In this document: positions 11,085 to 22,901 of the stretch, in pieces
Numbering within the stretch: the first letter of the stretch is position 1
Layout of the letters: each line of letters begins with the position of its first letter
NCBI GenBank assembly: GCA_019915015.1
Contig: JAHBBC010000029.1
Coordinates: 434,001-498,000, forward strand
DNA from: Auriscalpium vulgare
Lineage: Eukaryota > Basidiomycota > Agaricomycetes > Russulales > Auriscalpiaceae
DNA: 64,000 bases
Direction of reading: 5' to 3'
The notes under the pieces: model-generated
Databases searched by the model: none
Told to the model about the DNA's origin: nothing
Seen by the model: the letters and a program-made list of their open reading frames with translations, nothing else
Translations under genes and position numbers: made by a program

Positions 11085-14000
11085 ATGGCACGCTTCACGG
11101 CCTTCGCTAGTGAGTCTAGCGATGATGAGGACCACGATGTCGCGTCCCAACAACCGCAGAAGCCGGCTTTGCCACGTCCCCATGCCGCACAACAGCCTAT
11201 AGCGCTTCAAGTCGACGAAGTTGAAGACGCGGACGAAGGCATGACATCTGACGAAGAAGAAGTGCCGAAACCAGGCGAATTTGACCTATTGGGACCTCCA
11301 CGAGGGAAGCCACACGACAAGAACGCGTTGGTGCAGGGGCAGGACGGAGAGTATTACCATGCGCACGAAGTTGAAGACCTCGACGATGATGAATCCCACT
11401 CCGAGTCGTCTTCTGAATCTCCTCCTCCTAATCCCCGGATACGTGACCACAGAATTCCCTGGGCGCAGCAGGTTGGCGCGGACCCGCACAGAGTCCACCT
11501 AATGCAGGCCTCTCTGTTCAAAGCGCCTCAAGAAGCGGCCACACTGAAAGAGCTGGCCGCTGAAAAACCAGGAAAGCTACGATTGGGCCCCTCTCAAGGC
11601 GTCAACAGGAAACATGGCCGGGAGCCGGTGGGTGATGGACTCCGTTCAGTGGCGGGAGAGGTGCGTCGGCCTTGTTCTTTAGATTATATCCGCTCACCTA
11701 CAGATTAGCGCACGTCGTTTGCTCATGACATCGAGGCCCTTCCATTCCGCCCCTCGCGCAAGTACGCCAGAGTCGAAGGCTCGGCGTCTGCTGTGAGTGG
11801 GACAGAGGATGCGTTTGTTGACGCGGGATTGGCCCTTGGTCGCTCGTTTCGTGTCGGATGGGGACCGGGAGGGACCCTTGTCCATTTGGGCCAGCTCTGC
11901 AGCCCGTCTTCCTCGTCGTGAGTGCCCACGAGCTTCACACGCATTTCTTGTTGACCTCCGCCGCAGAAAAGTCACCGCCAATTCATCCGTCATTACCAAG
12001 ACCGTCGTACCGTTTTCGGAACCCGGGGCCGAGCCAGTTGACCTTCTCTCGAAACTGCTCTCTCACCACCTGAGCAACTCCCCCATCGAGCCCGATGCCG
12101 ATGGTATCCCCTTCGCCAACCCGTCTCGCGAACTCAGATTCGAATCTTTCGCTTCGCTCTTCCCGTCCACCGACCGCTCTTTTGAAGCGTCGCTCTTCCG
12201 ACTCGGCGAAGCACTGTTCGACGAGTCCGATCTGCTCTTGTCAGGTTCTTCTGCGAGCGAACTCCGCGAGCATGTATATCTCGTCCGGCGGAGAGCAGCC
12301 ATCACGGCCTGGTTGGAGGACGCAGTCGCATCCACTGTGGAAGCAGAGGTGAAGGCCGATGCCATTGCAAGTGCGGCATCAACCGCCTTCAAACGTCTCA
12401 CAGGGCACCAAGTGGAGTTGGCTTCCGAGGTCTCGATCGAAGCCGGGAACCTCAAGCTCGCGACTGTGATTTCGCAGGCTGGTGGTGACGACGGCTTCGT
12501 TGCAGACATGCGCTCCCAACTGCAGATCTGGCGAGAGCAACGTATCGACGTCCACATTGACGAAGATGTACGTAAGGTATATGCCCTCCTCGCTGGCATT
12601 GTGGACGTTCTAGAGGGGTCAAACGGCAGCGGTCTGGAGCGCTGTCCGGACTTGCAAATCGCAGCAGGATTGGATTGGAAACGCGTTTTCGGCCTGTACC
12701 TCTGGTATTCGGAGCCGCTTGATACCCCCGTGGCGGCCGTCTTCAAAACATACCGGGAACATTGGACGAAAAGGCCTGACCGGGCGGCACCACCAATCCC
12801 CTGGTACCTTGAAAGCTCCGCAACGGTGTCCGAGCGACGTCATTGGCGCTTGGTAGTGGATGCCAATCCCCCAGACGCTCTCTACGCCATGCTCAATCTC
12901 TTCTCTGACGAGGGCTGCAGCCTATCTTACCTTTGTCAACCCCTATCTTTCGGCCGGTCTCCGTTGGACTTCTCTCTACCTTGGCACTTATACATAATGC
13001 TTTCACGAGTGATGCGGTTACGCGATTTTCCCGACCGGGACCGACCAGCAACGCGTCGGCCGTCAAAGGATGGTGTCATCGAGGACGAGGAGGTCGAGGG
13101 GCATAGTCCGAGTGCCGACTTGCTTGCAAGCTCTTACGCGCTGCAGCTGGAGCAACTGGATATGATTCAGGAGGCAGTGTTCGTGCTGCTACATCTGGAG
13201 AGCTCGACAGGGTGAGTTTATATGCCAGCCACGCATCTTTCCTGTTGACTCAGCGAGCGTGTGCAGTCGGGAGAAAGCTATCAAGGATCTTCTCCTGCGG
13301 TCAGCGCCGAAGTTGGACGACTGGATGACGAGGGGGATTGCCGGGAGCCTCAAGATTCCAATATCGTGGGTCAACGAGGCGAAGGTAAGGTGATGAGGGT
13401 CCATGCTAGTCCCATCGTGCTGAGGACCTCATTTTCTTCAGGCAATTCATGCCCTTAACAGCGGTCAGGTCTACGAAGCGTACCAGCTCTACTTGAATGC
13501 GGGCTTGTACAACCCAGCCCATGAACTGGCGGTGTTGGAGCTTTCTCCTGAGGCGGTCATCCGTGATGACTTGGAGCTGGTCAAGAGCTTATTCGAGCGC
13601 TTCGCTCACCATCCTGTCGATGGGTGGAACGTCCGTGGCAAGGTACATGCATTGCTCCTCTATGTTTATAGTCCTTTAATTCAAATCCGATAGGTCTTTC
13701 TTGACTACGCTCGTATCAGGACCCAACTGCCGGAACTGCGGGTTCAAGTGCAAGATCCAGATGCAGTTGCGGACTCATCGCAGGCAGCCGAATTCGAAGA
13801 CCTCATACGTATCATTCCGCGCTTGATAGGCATCCTGCCTGACGTTCTACGTGACCGATCGGATTCTCGGCATAACGTAGCGCTGTCCTTCATGGTTTCA
13901 GAATTGACCCGAGAGCTGGACAAGGCACAACCCTTGGCTTTGGTAAGCCTTGCCCCACCGGTAGTAATGTTGGTGTGTTGACGACCAGGTTACCATAGTC

Positions 14001-14103
14001 ATCAAATCAATTACGACCTCTGCCCGTCAATGAAGCTACGAAACTTAGCCACGCGCAAGCAGTTGCCTACGCGCACTTCCTCAAAACGATCCAGGCATCA
14101 TGA
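11085..14103 (+). CDS. Nup96-type nucleoporin (Y-complex), stand-alone
   Basis: Seven exons (11085-11660, 11709-11917, 11967-13211, 13267-13384, 13442-13642, 13694-13942, 13999-14103) encode 900 residues. Residues 1-190 are acidic and Ser-rich with runs of Glu/Asp. Exon 2 carries the hallmark start of the Nup96 region: a Tyr-Ala-Arg-Val segment, Val-Asp-Ala-Gly-Leu-Ala-Leu-Gly-Arg-Ser-Phe-Arg-Val-Gly-Trp-Gly-Pro-Gly-Gly. The rest is alpha-solenoid with a Pro-x-Pro-Trp-Tyr-Leu segment and a C-terminal domain rich in Leu/Glu helices. Nup96/Nup145C is a scaffold of the nuclear pore Y-complex. In many fungi it is made as a Nup98-Nup96 precursor; here a good ATG opens the acidic leader directly and no Nup98 part precedes it. 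The acceptor of intron 1 must be ATTAG rather than the nearer CAG to keep frame. Confidence 0.85.
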
Positions 14104-14306
14104 ACCGGCTGTTGTCTGTAATATATATGCTGTTGTGCAGTGAAATAATTATCTGTATATACAATGTCCGGTCTCCACGACCCCCACCATCCGCCGTCTC
14201 TAGAGGCAGCTGAGAAACTGTCCAATGCTGATAATACATGTCGAAGTAAGTAAGTATTATAAAGTGGTGTAGGTCGACCAGCGGCCATTGTCTAGATATT
14301 ATCCAC

Positions 14307-15044
14307 TCAATCGATGTTGCGTCCGGACAGGAATATCGTGGCGCATAATATGCAGACTTCGAGCAACCCGTACTGGAGGGCGAGCGGCGACAATTCTACG
14401 TGAACACCATCCGGCCGGCTGCTGACCCGAGCGACGACTTGGTTCTGGGCGTAGAGCTAAGAGTGAGAAGACATAACGCATGAGCTCTTCGGTTTCCCTT
14501 CCAATCAGACAGTTGCTTACACAGATGTACGCATCCATTGGCACCCACTGGTATGCCATGCCACGGACCTCCATTTGACGAGCTCTGTGGGAAGCACAGT
14601 CATTATGGTTTGTACATCGGTGACAAACAACCGTGAATGGTCTTACGTGTTCCTGGAAGAAGTCCGCAGCCAGCTGCGAATCGACTGTCTCGCAAGCAGC
14701 CCAGGCATCTCGACAACGGCGCGACTGTTTGAACCCCAGTCGACGTACGCGAAGGTGCGCCCGCGTATGTCCTGGTAGGTCGTCCGGAGCGGATTGGAGG
14801 GATCGGTTATGACGCGAAACGCGGGTTGCCCACCGGGGAGGTTGACGACGGTGGAGTTCAAGATGGTGGGGCGGAAGTGTGCGATGACGAACGTGGTCGC
14901 ATTGCTTAACGGAGGTTGGGAGTCAACCCGCCCTGCCCCAAGCGTAGGCAGCGCGCCGAAGACGGACGGCGGGGGGTTTCCCGATGCTGCGTAGGAGCGT
15001 GTAGCACCCTCCCAGCCTTGCAAGAGGGGATTGAAGTGCGACAT
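14307..15044 (-). CDS. DUF6593 domain protein
   Basis: Three exons (15044-14647, 14584-14521, 14456-14307) encode 203 residues. The N-terminal 60 residues are Pro/Ser/Gly-rich and disordered. The DUF6593 domain follows, with its usual Asn-Ser-Thr-Val-Val strand, an Asp-Trp-x-x-x-x-x-x-Val segment, a Tyr-Gln-Trp-Val-Pro strand and the conserved end Gln-Tyr-Gly-Leu-Leu-Glu-Val followed by a hydrophobic strand ending Ser-Gly-Arg-Asn-Ile-Asp. The domain is nearly confined to Agaricomycetes and its biochemical role is unknown. An in-frame ATG-less extension runs up to 15203, but the ATG at 15044 matches the family's short leader. The gene converges on the nucleoporin gene with about 200 bp between stops. 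Confidence 0.8.
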
Positions 15045-17429
15045 CACAGATGGTTGCTTGAGGTATGTTGGGCTTGTAGGAGGTCCGAGTGCGCTTCTAT
15101 TCCGAGTTGGCGGGATAGCGGCTCTTTCACCCCGGGATGCTTCCGTACTTATAGTGGTGCACCTGACCGCGTAAGACATACTGAAGCGGGAGAAGATGCT
15201 CACTTCTCATCATTATGGACCACGCCTGGCCGTGATGTGGAGGCCATCTCGGACGAGCCGCAAGGCCGACCGAGCACCATGTTGCTCCGCGCGCTCTCAA
15301 TACACACAGCATCAAAGCTTCGGAAAGCGGGAGTGCTCTGCTGCTATGTATGCCGACGGTGTTCTCGGAGGTAGATCTAGGGAAGCTGTAAGGGGTTCAG
15401 CGGGTCACTTGTATTCAGCGGCAAAGAACGTACACAGCTCAGGCTGTCGCCGCCGGTCATGAATCCCAAACGTCGCACGCCACGGCTGCCCTATTGTTTT
15501 TCAAAGGCGAGGTGATTACGAGTGGATCATGACGGGGTTTGAGGCTGAGCATGACTGAGATCACGATGCGCGCTGAACACTGCCCACAGCGCGGCTCGCA
15601 AGTGCCTGGAAGGAGACGACGTCACGGCTTTGAAGGAGCATCAACAAATTTGGACCTTCGCGACCTTCGCGACCCACAAGAAAATGTGGCTGAGATCGCT
15701 TGTTTCCCCCCTGTTGCGCAGAGATAGACCAGGACCTAACCCTGGCCGCCATGGCCGGAAGAGACTTTGCTGTGCAGGGGCTGCGCCGCGAGGCGCAGTC
15801 ATCCTGGTCTCAGGTTGATCGCCACTAAAGTGACACTTTGAAGAACAGGTTTGAGGCTTGTTTTCGGGCTCGTCTGTGTCGCCGAGACGATCCTGTGGCT
15901 GAGCTGCTCGCGAAAATCCTCGACCAGGGTGGGCACCCGCCGAAACGAACTTTCTGGGCAAATCTCCTGCAGCCTGAGCGAGGCGAAAGCCAAGGAAATC
16001 TAGGAAATATGGCACAAGAGATGAAGCGATGAAAACATTTTGTCCATGTGCTGCCGAAACCCGACGACTCGGAAGTCGGGATGTGCTGGCCAGGGTGTTG
16101 TTTGGCCTTGTTATGATCGGGTGCAGAACGTCTAAATAAACGCTAGATAATTCAGCTGTATGTTGCCGCTATGACCAGACGACTCGGATCCATTCGGATG
16201 GGTGAGTCGGTTGCTAGTGTACCAGCAGGCTACGACAGGTTACGTCTAGTGGCTTTTCTCTATACCTGCACTCCCAAGGGGCCCGCGTCGCGCCGCCTGA
16301 ACGGGCATCTGGGCAGGCAGTGCCACAATGCGATGCTCTCCTTTCTGAATGTGCCTCCGCAGAGCTGGTGAGTACGAGCTCGTACCTTGATGGCATCTAT
16401 GATTTGACTGTCTCCTACCTCGCGGTTTTCCGACGGCTTCTCGGCCATCCACCGCTCATTAATGTACTCTGGAATTCTTGGACACGGTGCTATTTCGTGG
16501 CATGGGGCAGCATGGGGCCTTACGCAAGTTACGCTCATGGCCTAAAGGTTGATCGCGGTATCTGCGCTGATACGTAGACTAATCTATAGACGTACCCGGT
16601 ATTCCTAGTCCCGTGATCGCTCTCCACGCTCAGCATCTCGGAGAACTTGTGCTCACCATCTTCCCAAGAAGGTGTTGTTTTGATCGGTGCGTACTTGATA
16701 GGTATTCGCGCACCCCCTTTCGCTGACGCCGTGGTGTGTTGAAACATCGGTGTTATGCTCAGTCCTCGCGAGACCCTCGAGGCTCGCTAGTACGTGTCGC
16801 TACCAACCGGCGATTCGCCAGCAAATTACATCCTCCGACGAGCACGCAGAGCGTGCACATGAATTACCTTGATAGTAGTTGCCTAGAGTTGCCCACAATC
16901 AGAAATTGATGACTGTAGCCCTCGTGCAGACAGCTGCGTCGCACTGCACACGTTGTCATGGTCCGGAGACAGTCGTTCCGATCCAACAAGCTTTGTCTTA
17001 TCTGCGTAAATACGTCTTGAACAATACAAGGACCCAGCAAGGCCCCGTTGAGGCCCCGAGCTCTTCCCGGCAGGATCCAGCACAATTGCCCTTGCCCCTT
17101 CGCTTGACTCGACGACGGCTGTGACTGTGTGACTGCTGACAAAAGATGCGAATAACCACAAGCGGACACTCCCCCTGCTCTGCCCACTACCATCATCTCC
17201 TGCGTGTCGTCCTCCCATCTCCTGCTTATCGACTGTGAGTCGCCCTAGCTGCTGTTGTTGCATATGCGCTTGTCACTGACAGTCCCATGTTCTCTTTGCG
17301 CAATGATGCTTTATTCCACCTGGTTGTCTGCGGGTTGTCTGCGCATCGATCTCTTCCGATTTCCTGCGATCTCCTCTCTTTTGCGGCGCACGACAGTCAT
17401 TCAGGCCCACCCCCTCACAGTACTCAGAC
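15045..17429. other. Long gene-poor stretch
   Basis: 2.4 kb without a recognised gene. The longest frame, minus strand 15641-16015 (124 codons), has no family signal and no obvious partner exons. The right end holds pyrimidine-rich promoter sequence for the E2 gene at 17430. Confidence 0.5.
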
Positions 17430-18175
<746 letters not shown>

Positions 18176-19556
18176 AGTGGTCCTCAATGGACGTCAAGTC
18201 GTCCTTCAAGGTGTATTAGTGTTTTCAATACCGTCCCCTCACGATCTTGTACCATTGCAATACATGGCTTTAATAGTTCACTTGCGTCTGCGCTTGAGAG
18301 GCCATATATACGTAACCTTCCGTCGAAGCATATCGTAATGGTCGATGTGCTTCTAAGGATAAGTGTCGAACCTCAAAAGAGCATGACGTGCCTATGATGC
18401 ATACGACTCGCAACCTGGCTGTGCAGTCAACCCAGGAAACGGATCAGTGCGGGCTGCAGGGAAGGCGGGATAACTCCAAAGAGAGACGCCGTTGGGTTAG
18501 CGGATTTTTCAATTGAATGATTGTCTACGAACATAATCTGAGTACCAGATCTAGCAAGCGGTGGTATATCCAGCGCCGCCGACGACGGAGAGGACCGAAC
18601 GGACCTATTTCCACTACTTCCTCCGCTCTCTTTGAGTCAGAGGCCGGCATGGAAAACATGGGAGATGCTACCTCACAGCGCTCGCATTGAAGTGATCGTC
18701 AATAGGGGCGTCATTGCTGTGGTAGTCTCCGTTGCCGACCCCGCGCGGAAGACAGTCGTTCCCTATGGCTGTGGATCTACGAGAGCCAGCGTGGAGCCAA
18801 CATTCCTCCACAAACGCATCATAACATTGTTGAAAACCCGGGCAGCTCGACAAACTTTCGGTCTCGGCGAAACGACTCGGAAGTACGAAGAAAGAACGGG
18901 CAGAGAACGTACTGTGCAAGGCAATACGAGTAGGGAGTGCGAGAGGCGCGGACGCGAGTAGGGTGTGCGAGAGACGCGGACTCAGAGCCTCTGTGACCGT
19001 GCAGGCCGAAGAGCAAAGGAGACTAGTCAAACGTTCATCACTGCAGACGTGATGCCTTGTAGCAGGCTTGACAACGAGGGTGGTATAAAGGTTGCACGCC
19101 AGCAAAGAGAAAGTGACAAGTATGATAAACCAGTGGTATACCCTCGCTAATAGACGTGTTCAAGATATTGGCGGTGGAAGAGCATTGGCGTTCATTTCCT
19201 AATCCGGTTTCTCAGAGGCCAACGGCCTCTGATCCTAACAACGCCAAATACACACAACACGCGCACTCAAATTTACAAGTACAAGCACTCAAAGTACAAC
19301 ATCGCAGTCCGACGCAGCCAGACTCCCAATAACGTACGCCGCTTGTGCACCTCCCATCGCACAAATATTTTTGACCGCATAGCCAGGGAAAAAGAAGGAC
19401 ACACCTCAACTTCTGCGTAGGCGCGGAGTGAGCAGTACGCGTCCCCTAGCGGTCCGTTCACATATGACATTCCAACGCTATGAGCAGGCTACAAACTGGT
19501 ACAGGGCTGGAGCTGAAGGATAGATTGTGGACTCCTGTACAGCTTCTCAGTCCGAG
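18176..19556. other. Intergenic, no gene seen
   Basis: 1.4 kb between the E2 gene and the CUE-domain gene. It contains the second copy of the dispersed 38-bp repeat (18723-18760). No coding family or RNA gene is recognised. Confidence 0.5.
18723..18760 (+). repeat. Dispersed 38-bp repeat, copy 2
   Basis: Matches 3256-3293 except at four internal positions and the last base. At the four internal positions this copy carries C and the other T. The flanking DNA is not clearly similar, so only a small remnant is shared. Confidence 0.5.
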
Positions 19557-21857
19557 ATGACCATCCAAGCTCTGCCGCCATATCCCTCCGAGAGCGCGCG
19601 TTCCTCCCTGAGCCCCTCCCAACTCGCAACCCTTAGGCAAAAAATTGCTGGCGCGTTGCACGAAACCCTTTCTCTACCTGCGCAGAAGCGTGACAACCCC
19701 GCAACGGTCGCCTTCATCTCGTCATACGCACAAGATGTCGCCAAGCAGGCTCTGCAGGCGCTCGTATGGGACCCCCAAACCTCGTCCAGTCCAACCGAGA
19801 CACGCGAAGGCAAGACGATTCATGCGCGCGCACTGCTTCTCGCGGAGCGGCTGGCACCCTCGGGGTTGCTTGACGTGTGTGCGCTCCTCGACATCACGAT
19901 CGCATACTCGACATACCCATCACGCCTCCGCGCACTGCTCGCCAGCGCGGTCGGCGCAAATTCGTCCGTCATCGCCGAGATCGCCAACGCCGGTCTTTCC
20001 GCATTCATTGGAGTGTTCACCCCGGGCGCTCCCACGGGCCTGTACGGGCTGCGCAAGGCCGCGCACTGCGTGCTGTGCCTCCTTCGGGCAGCCCCGCCCG
20101 AGGTGCTGCACGTCTTTTCCCACAGCAAGGGCTTCATCCTCGTAGTAGCACGCGCGTATGATGACGGCCTGGCAGCGATTTCGCAGACATATGGCGGTCT
20201 GCGACTACCGGAGAGCGGTGCTCCAAGTCGGCCGCTCGACGAGTGGGAGCGTGTCGTGCTGGAGACCAAGGTCGCGCTGATGGACACATTTCATATCCTC
20301 TTCACATCCCTTGTCACTTCACTCGCACGTTTGACCGGGCCAGCTCTGACTTCGGCAACGGAACATACCTTCGACATCATTTTTGCTCTGCATGAGCTTC
20401 CGGGCCCGTCTACCTCGTCCAGTGCGCCCACACCGTTCTTGAATCGCCCACTTCTCGTCGACTACCAGCACGCTCATGACCTTTCTCGTATTCTGCGAGA
20501 CGCGCTTGACAAGGCAGCCGCTGACGATGCACGGCTTGAATTCATAACCGCTTCCCTCCGCTCCCTCGACGAGTCAGATTCTCCCGGTCCTGGTGCGCTC
20601 AAGTTGCTCCTAGGCTCAGGCGTACCCCCAGGAATTGATAACCTCGGCCGAGGTGCACATACACTGCCGGTAGCAGCGGAAGCCACCACTGGTGCCGGTC
20701 CCAGCTCCAGTGCCGCGGACGGCATGGTTTCGGAGGTTCGGGCGATCCTTCCAGATTATGCACCAGACTATGTGCGGTCGCTGCTCTCGCGATCCGAGTT
20801 TGGCGGCAGCGTGGAACGCGTTGTGGAGGCACTGCTTGAGGGCACAGCACCGTCGCCGGAGGCCATTGCTCGCGAGGAAGCCGCCATGCTCGAGTTTACG
20901 AACGACAGGCGAAATGTATTTGACGACGAACCCATCGATCTGTCCAGGTTCCGGGTGGGCAAGAAAATGTATGTCCGTCATTGTGCTATCATTTTCTGCA
21001 ACTGATCTTGCATGCAAGTGAGGATATCGAACACGTCCTTCGCGATCGGAAGTTCATAGAAGAGATGAAATCTGACATCCTCCGACGCGCTGAGGCGGTC
21101 TCGGACGAAGAAGAGGAGTTCGAGTTCGGCAAGATCGACGACGGGATAGGCAAGGGTCGGACTGTGGCTTTTGAGGAAGAGCTGGACGATATTGATGCTG
21201 TGCGTGTCGCTGGTGATGGCGAGGCCAGCAGCGACGAGGACGAAGAAGATGACGAGGAGCATGCGGAGGCGTCAGGCAAGGCCACACCAAATCCAGAGAC
21301 TGCCATCGAGCTGGCGTACATCGCCGACCCGAAGGTCTTTGGGAGCGATGCAGCCACCCGGCGCAGCAAAGAGAGAGAGTCTTTGCGCACTCAAACAGGT
21401 GCGCATGTCGCTCGTGATGTTGCACTGGATTACATCTCTCTACAGGCTGGTCGAACGAGCAAATAGAAGGCTGGCGTAGCATGCTCGATCGCAACGTTCG
21501 TCTCTACTTTTTTTTTGTCATCGGTGATCGCCTGATATTTTTTGTAACTCCAACCAGCCGAATCAAAAAGAAAGGCTGCTTGCGAAGCACGAATTCGCAG
21601 GCAATCACATCGTCGCTGGGCCGCTTCCATCTGGTTCAGGACGTGGCCACACATCAGACCAGCATCGTGGGCGGGGTGGCGGTCGCGGTGGGCGGGGCGG
21701 CGGTCGTGGTCGAGGAGGAGGCGGTCGAGGAGGCGGCGGCGGAGACCAGCAGGATCGCGATCGTGCATTCAAGGATAAAAACAAGGCTAGTCGGGGTAAT
21801 CACAACAGGAAGCGGGGTCATGACAAGAAGATGAGCAGGGCGGGTGGGCCTAGCTGA
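19557..21857 (+). CDS. CUE-domain protein, Cue3/ASCC2-like, with RGG tail
   Basis: Four exons (19557-20968, 21019-21398, 21446-21495, 21558-21857) give 713 residues. The long N-terminal part is helical. A CUE ubiquitin-binding domain lies near residues 380-425 (Val-x-x-Ile-Leu-Pro-Asp-Tyr with a later Leu-Leu pair), followed by a Arg-Asn-Val-Phe-Asp-Asp-Glu-Pro motif, a strongly acidic segment and a Thr-Gly-Trp-Ser-x-Glu-Gln-Ile-Glu-Gly-Trp motif. This order matches ASCC2/Cue3, a subunit of the ribosome-quality-control trigger (RQT) complex that binds ubiquitinated stalled ribosomes with Slh1 and Rqt4. The last exon encodes an uninterrupted Arg-Gly-Gly-rich stretch of about 30 residues and a Lys-rich end, a likely RNA-binding tail. 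Intron 3 carries T-rich runs. Confidence 0.85.
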
Positions 21858-21985
21858 GGCAATGTGGATGCAGAAAGGGAGCTTGAAAGCAATACACAGA
21901 TGTAATGTACATTGGCGTTGCTAGGAACTTGGCAACCCGTGGTAAACGGTGTGAAAGGGAGGTGGGACAAGAACAAACCGACGCT

Positions 21986-22506
21986 TTAGAACAGTCGACC
22001 ATCGAACTTCTTGTCGAACGTCATCTCCACCACGTCGTTCACGAACTTCAGGTCTAGAGTAGATGGACGTCATATCCTGCTCACGAAAGGACAGTCATAT
22101 GTGTGCGCACCGAGGTTCGTGCCCATGTTCGTGCAGGCCACGTAACGCACCGACGACGCATCCATCGGCACACCGATGACCTCCACAAAGGTATCCACGA
22201 TATTGTGCTCCTAAGCAAACGTGAAGGACGCGTCAGAACGCGTAGGATGCGCAGGTAGGACGCACACCACGTACCGGGCCCAGGACGATCTTGATCTGCC
22301 CCCCGTCGGACGCTTCCATCAGCGCTGCGTTATCTGCAAACTGCGTGGGCCAAGGAGCTACATCAATATGATGCTATGCCGTTGGTGAGAATAAGGGAGG
22401 GTCCGACCTTGAGAATCTTGCCGACGATGCGGACGGGCTGCTTTTGCGTGACGAAGTTGCCGAGGCGGGCGGAGTTTACGCGTCGGGAGACGTGTTCAGT
22501 AGCCAT
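21986..22506 (-). CDS. RPA3: Replication protein A 14-kDa subunit
   Basis: Four exons (22506-22408, 22340-22275, 22210-22111, 22053-21986) encode 110 residues, the usual length of Rpa3/Rpa14. It is a single OB fold with the family features: Arg-Val-Asn-Ser-Ala-Arg-Leu at the start, a Val-Arg-Ile-Val-Gly-Lys strand, a Glu-Ala-Ser-Asp-Gly-Gly turn, and an Asp-Leu-Lys-Phe-Val-Asn-Asp helix ending near Phe-Asp-Gly-Arg-Leu-Phe. Rpa3 is the smallest subunit of the trimeric single-strand DNA-binding protein needed for replication and repair; it holds the trimer together. The gene converges on the Cue3-like gene with 128 bp between stops. Confidence 0.88.
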
Positions 22507-22901
22507 GGTGATATTCTTGGTGTGTTTGTATGGCAAGGAGAGGGAAGTCGGTTCTCAGCGCCGTGGCGGTGTCAGAGTAAGATGCGACTCGGAGTCGCGC
22601 GACGCGTCGGCCGCATTAGCGCTCAGCTCGCTATTAATCTATGTAGCCTATGTATACTGCACCCACGCACTGCACCCACGCAAATGACTGTTCCGTGTCC
22701 GACTCGGAGATTCCAGACGCGTGTCTCGGATCCTGAGTGCCACTCGATCCTTCATGCAACAAATGCGGATATCTCCTGCTTCTCGATCAATGCGAAGGTT
22801 GCTACAACCACTATCGAATCAACACCGTCGCTGGCTAAACGTCACACTCTCGGCCTACAACAACAGCCCTCTAGGAAGGTCGTATTACATTGGGTACTTT
22901 T
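22507..22901. other. Spacer between RPA3 and the ABCE1 gene
   Basis: Both flanking genes are on the minus strand, so this holds the promoter of RPA3 and the 3' UTR of the ABCE1 gene. No other feature is seen. Confidence 0.5.

Noticed and set aside
12063..12746. 227-codon open frame on the minus strand
   Set aside because: It lies opposite the large exon of the Nup96 gene, whose coding strand is well supported. The frame is a by-product of GC-rich codon use and shows no family signal.
21505..21550. T-rich runs that could look like a terminator
   Set aside because: They lie inside intron 3 of the Cue3-like gene, and splicing across them restores the frame. RNA polymerase III genes are not seen nearby.
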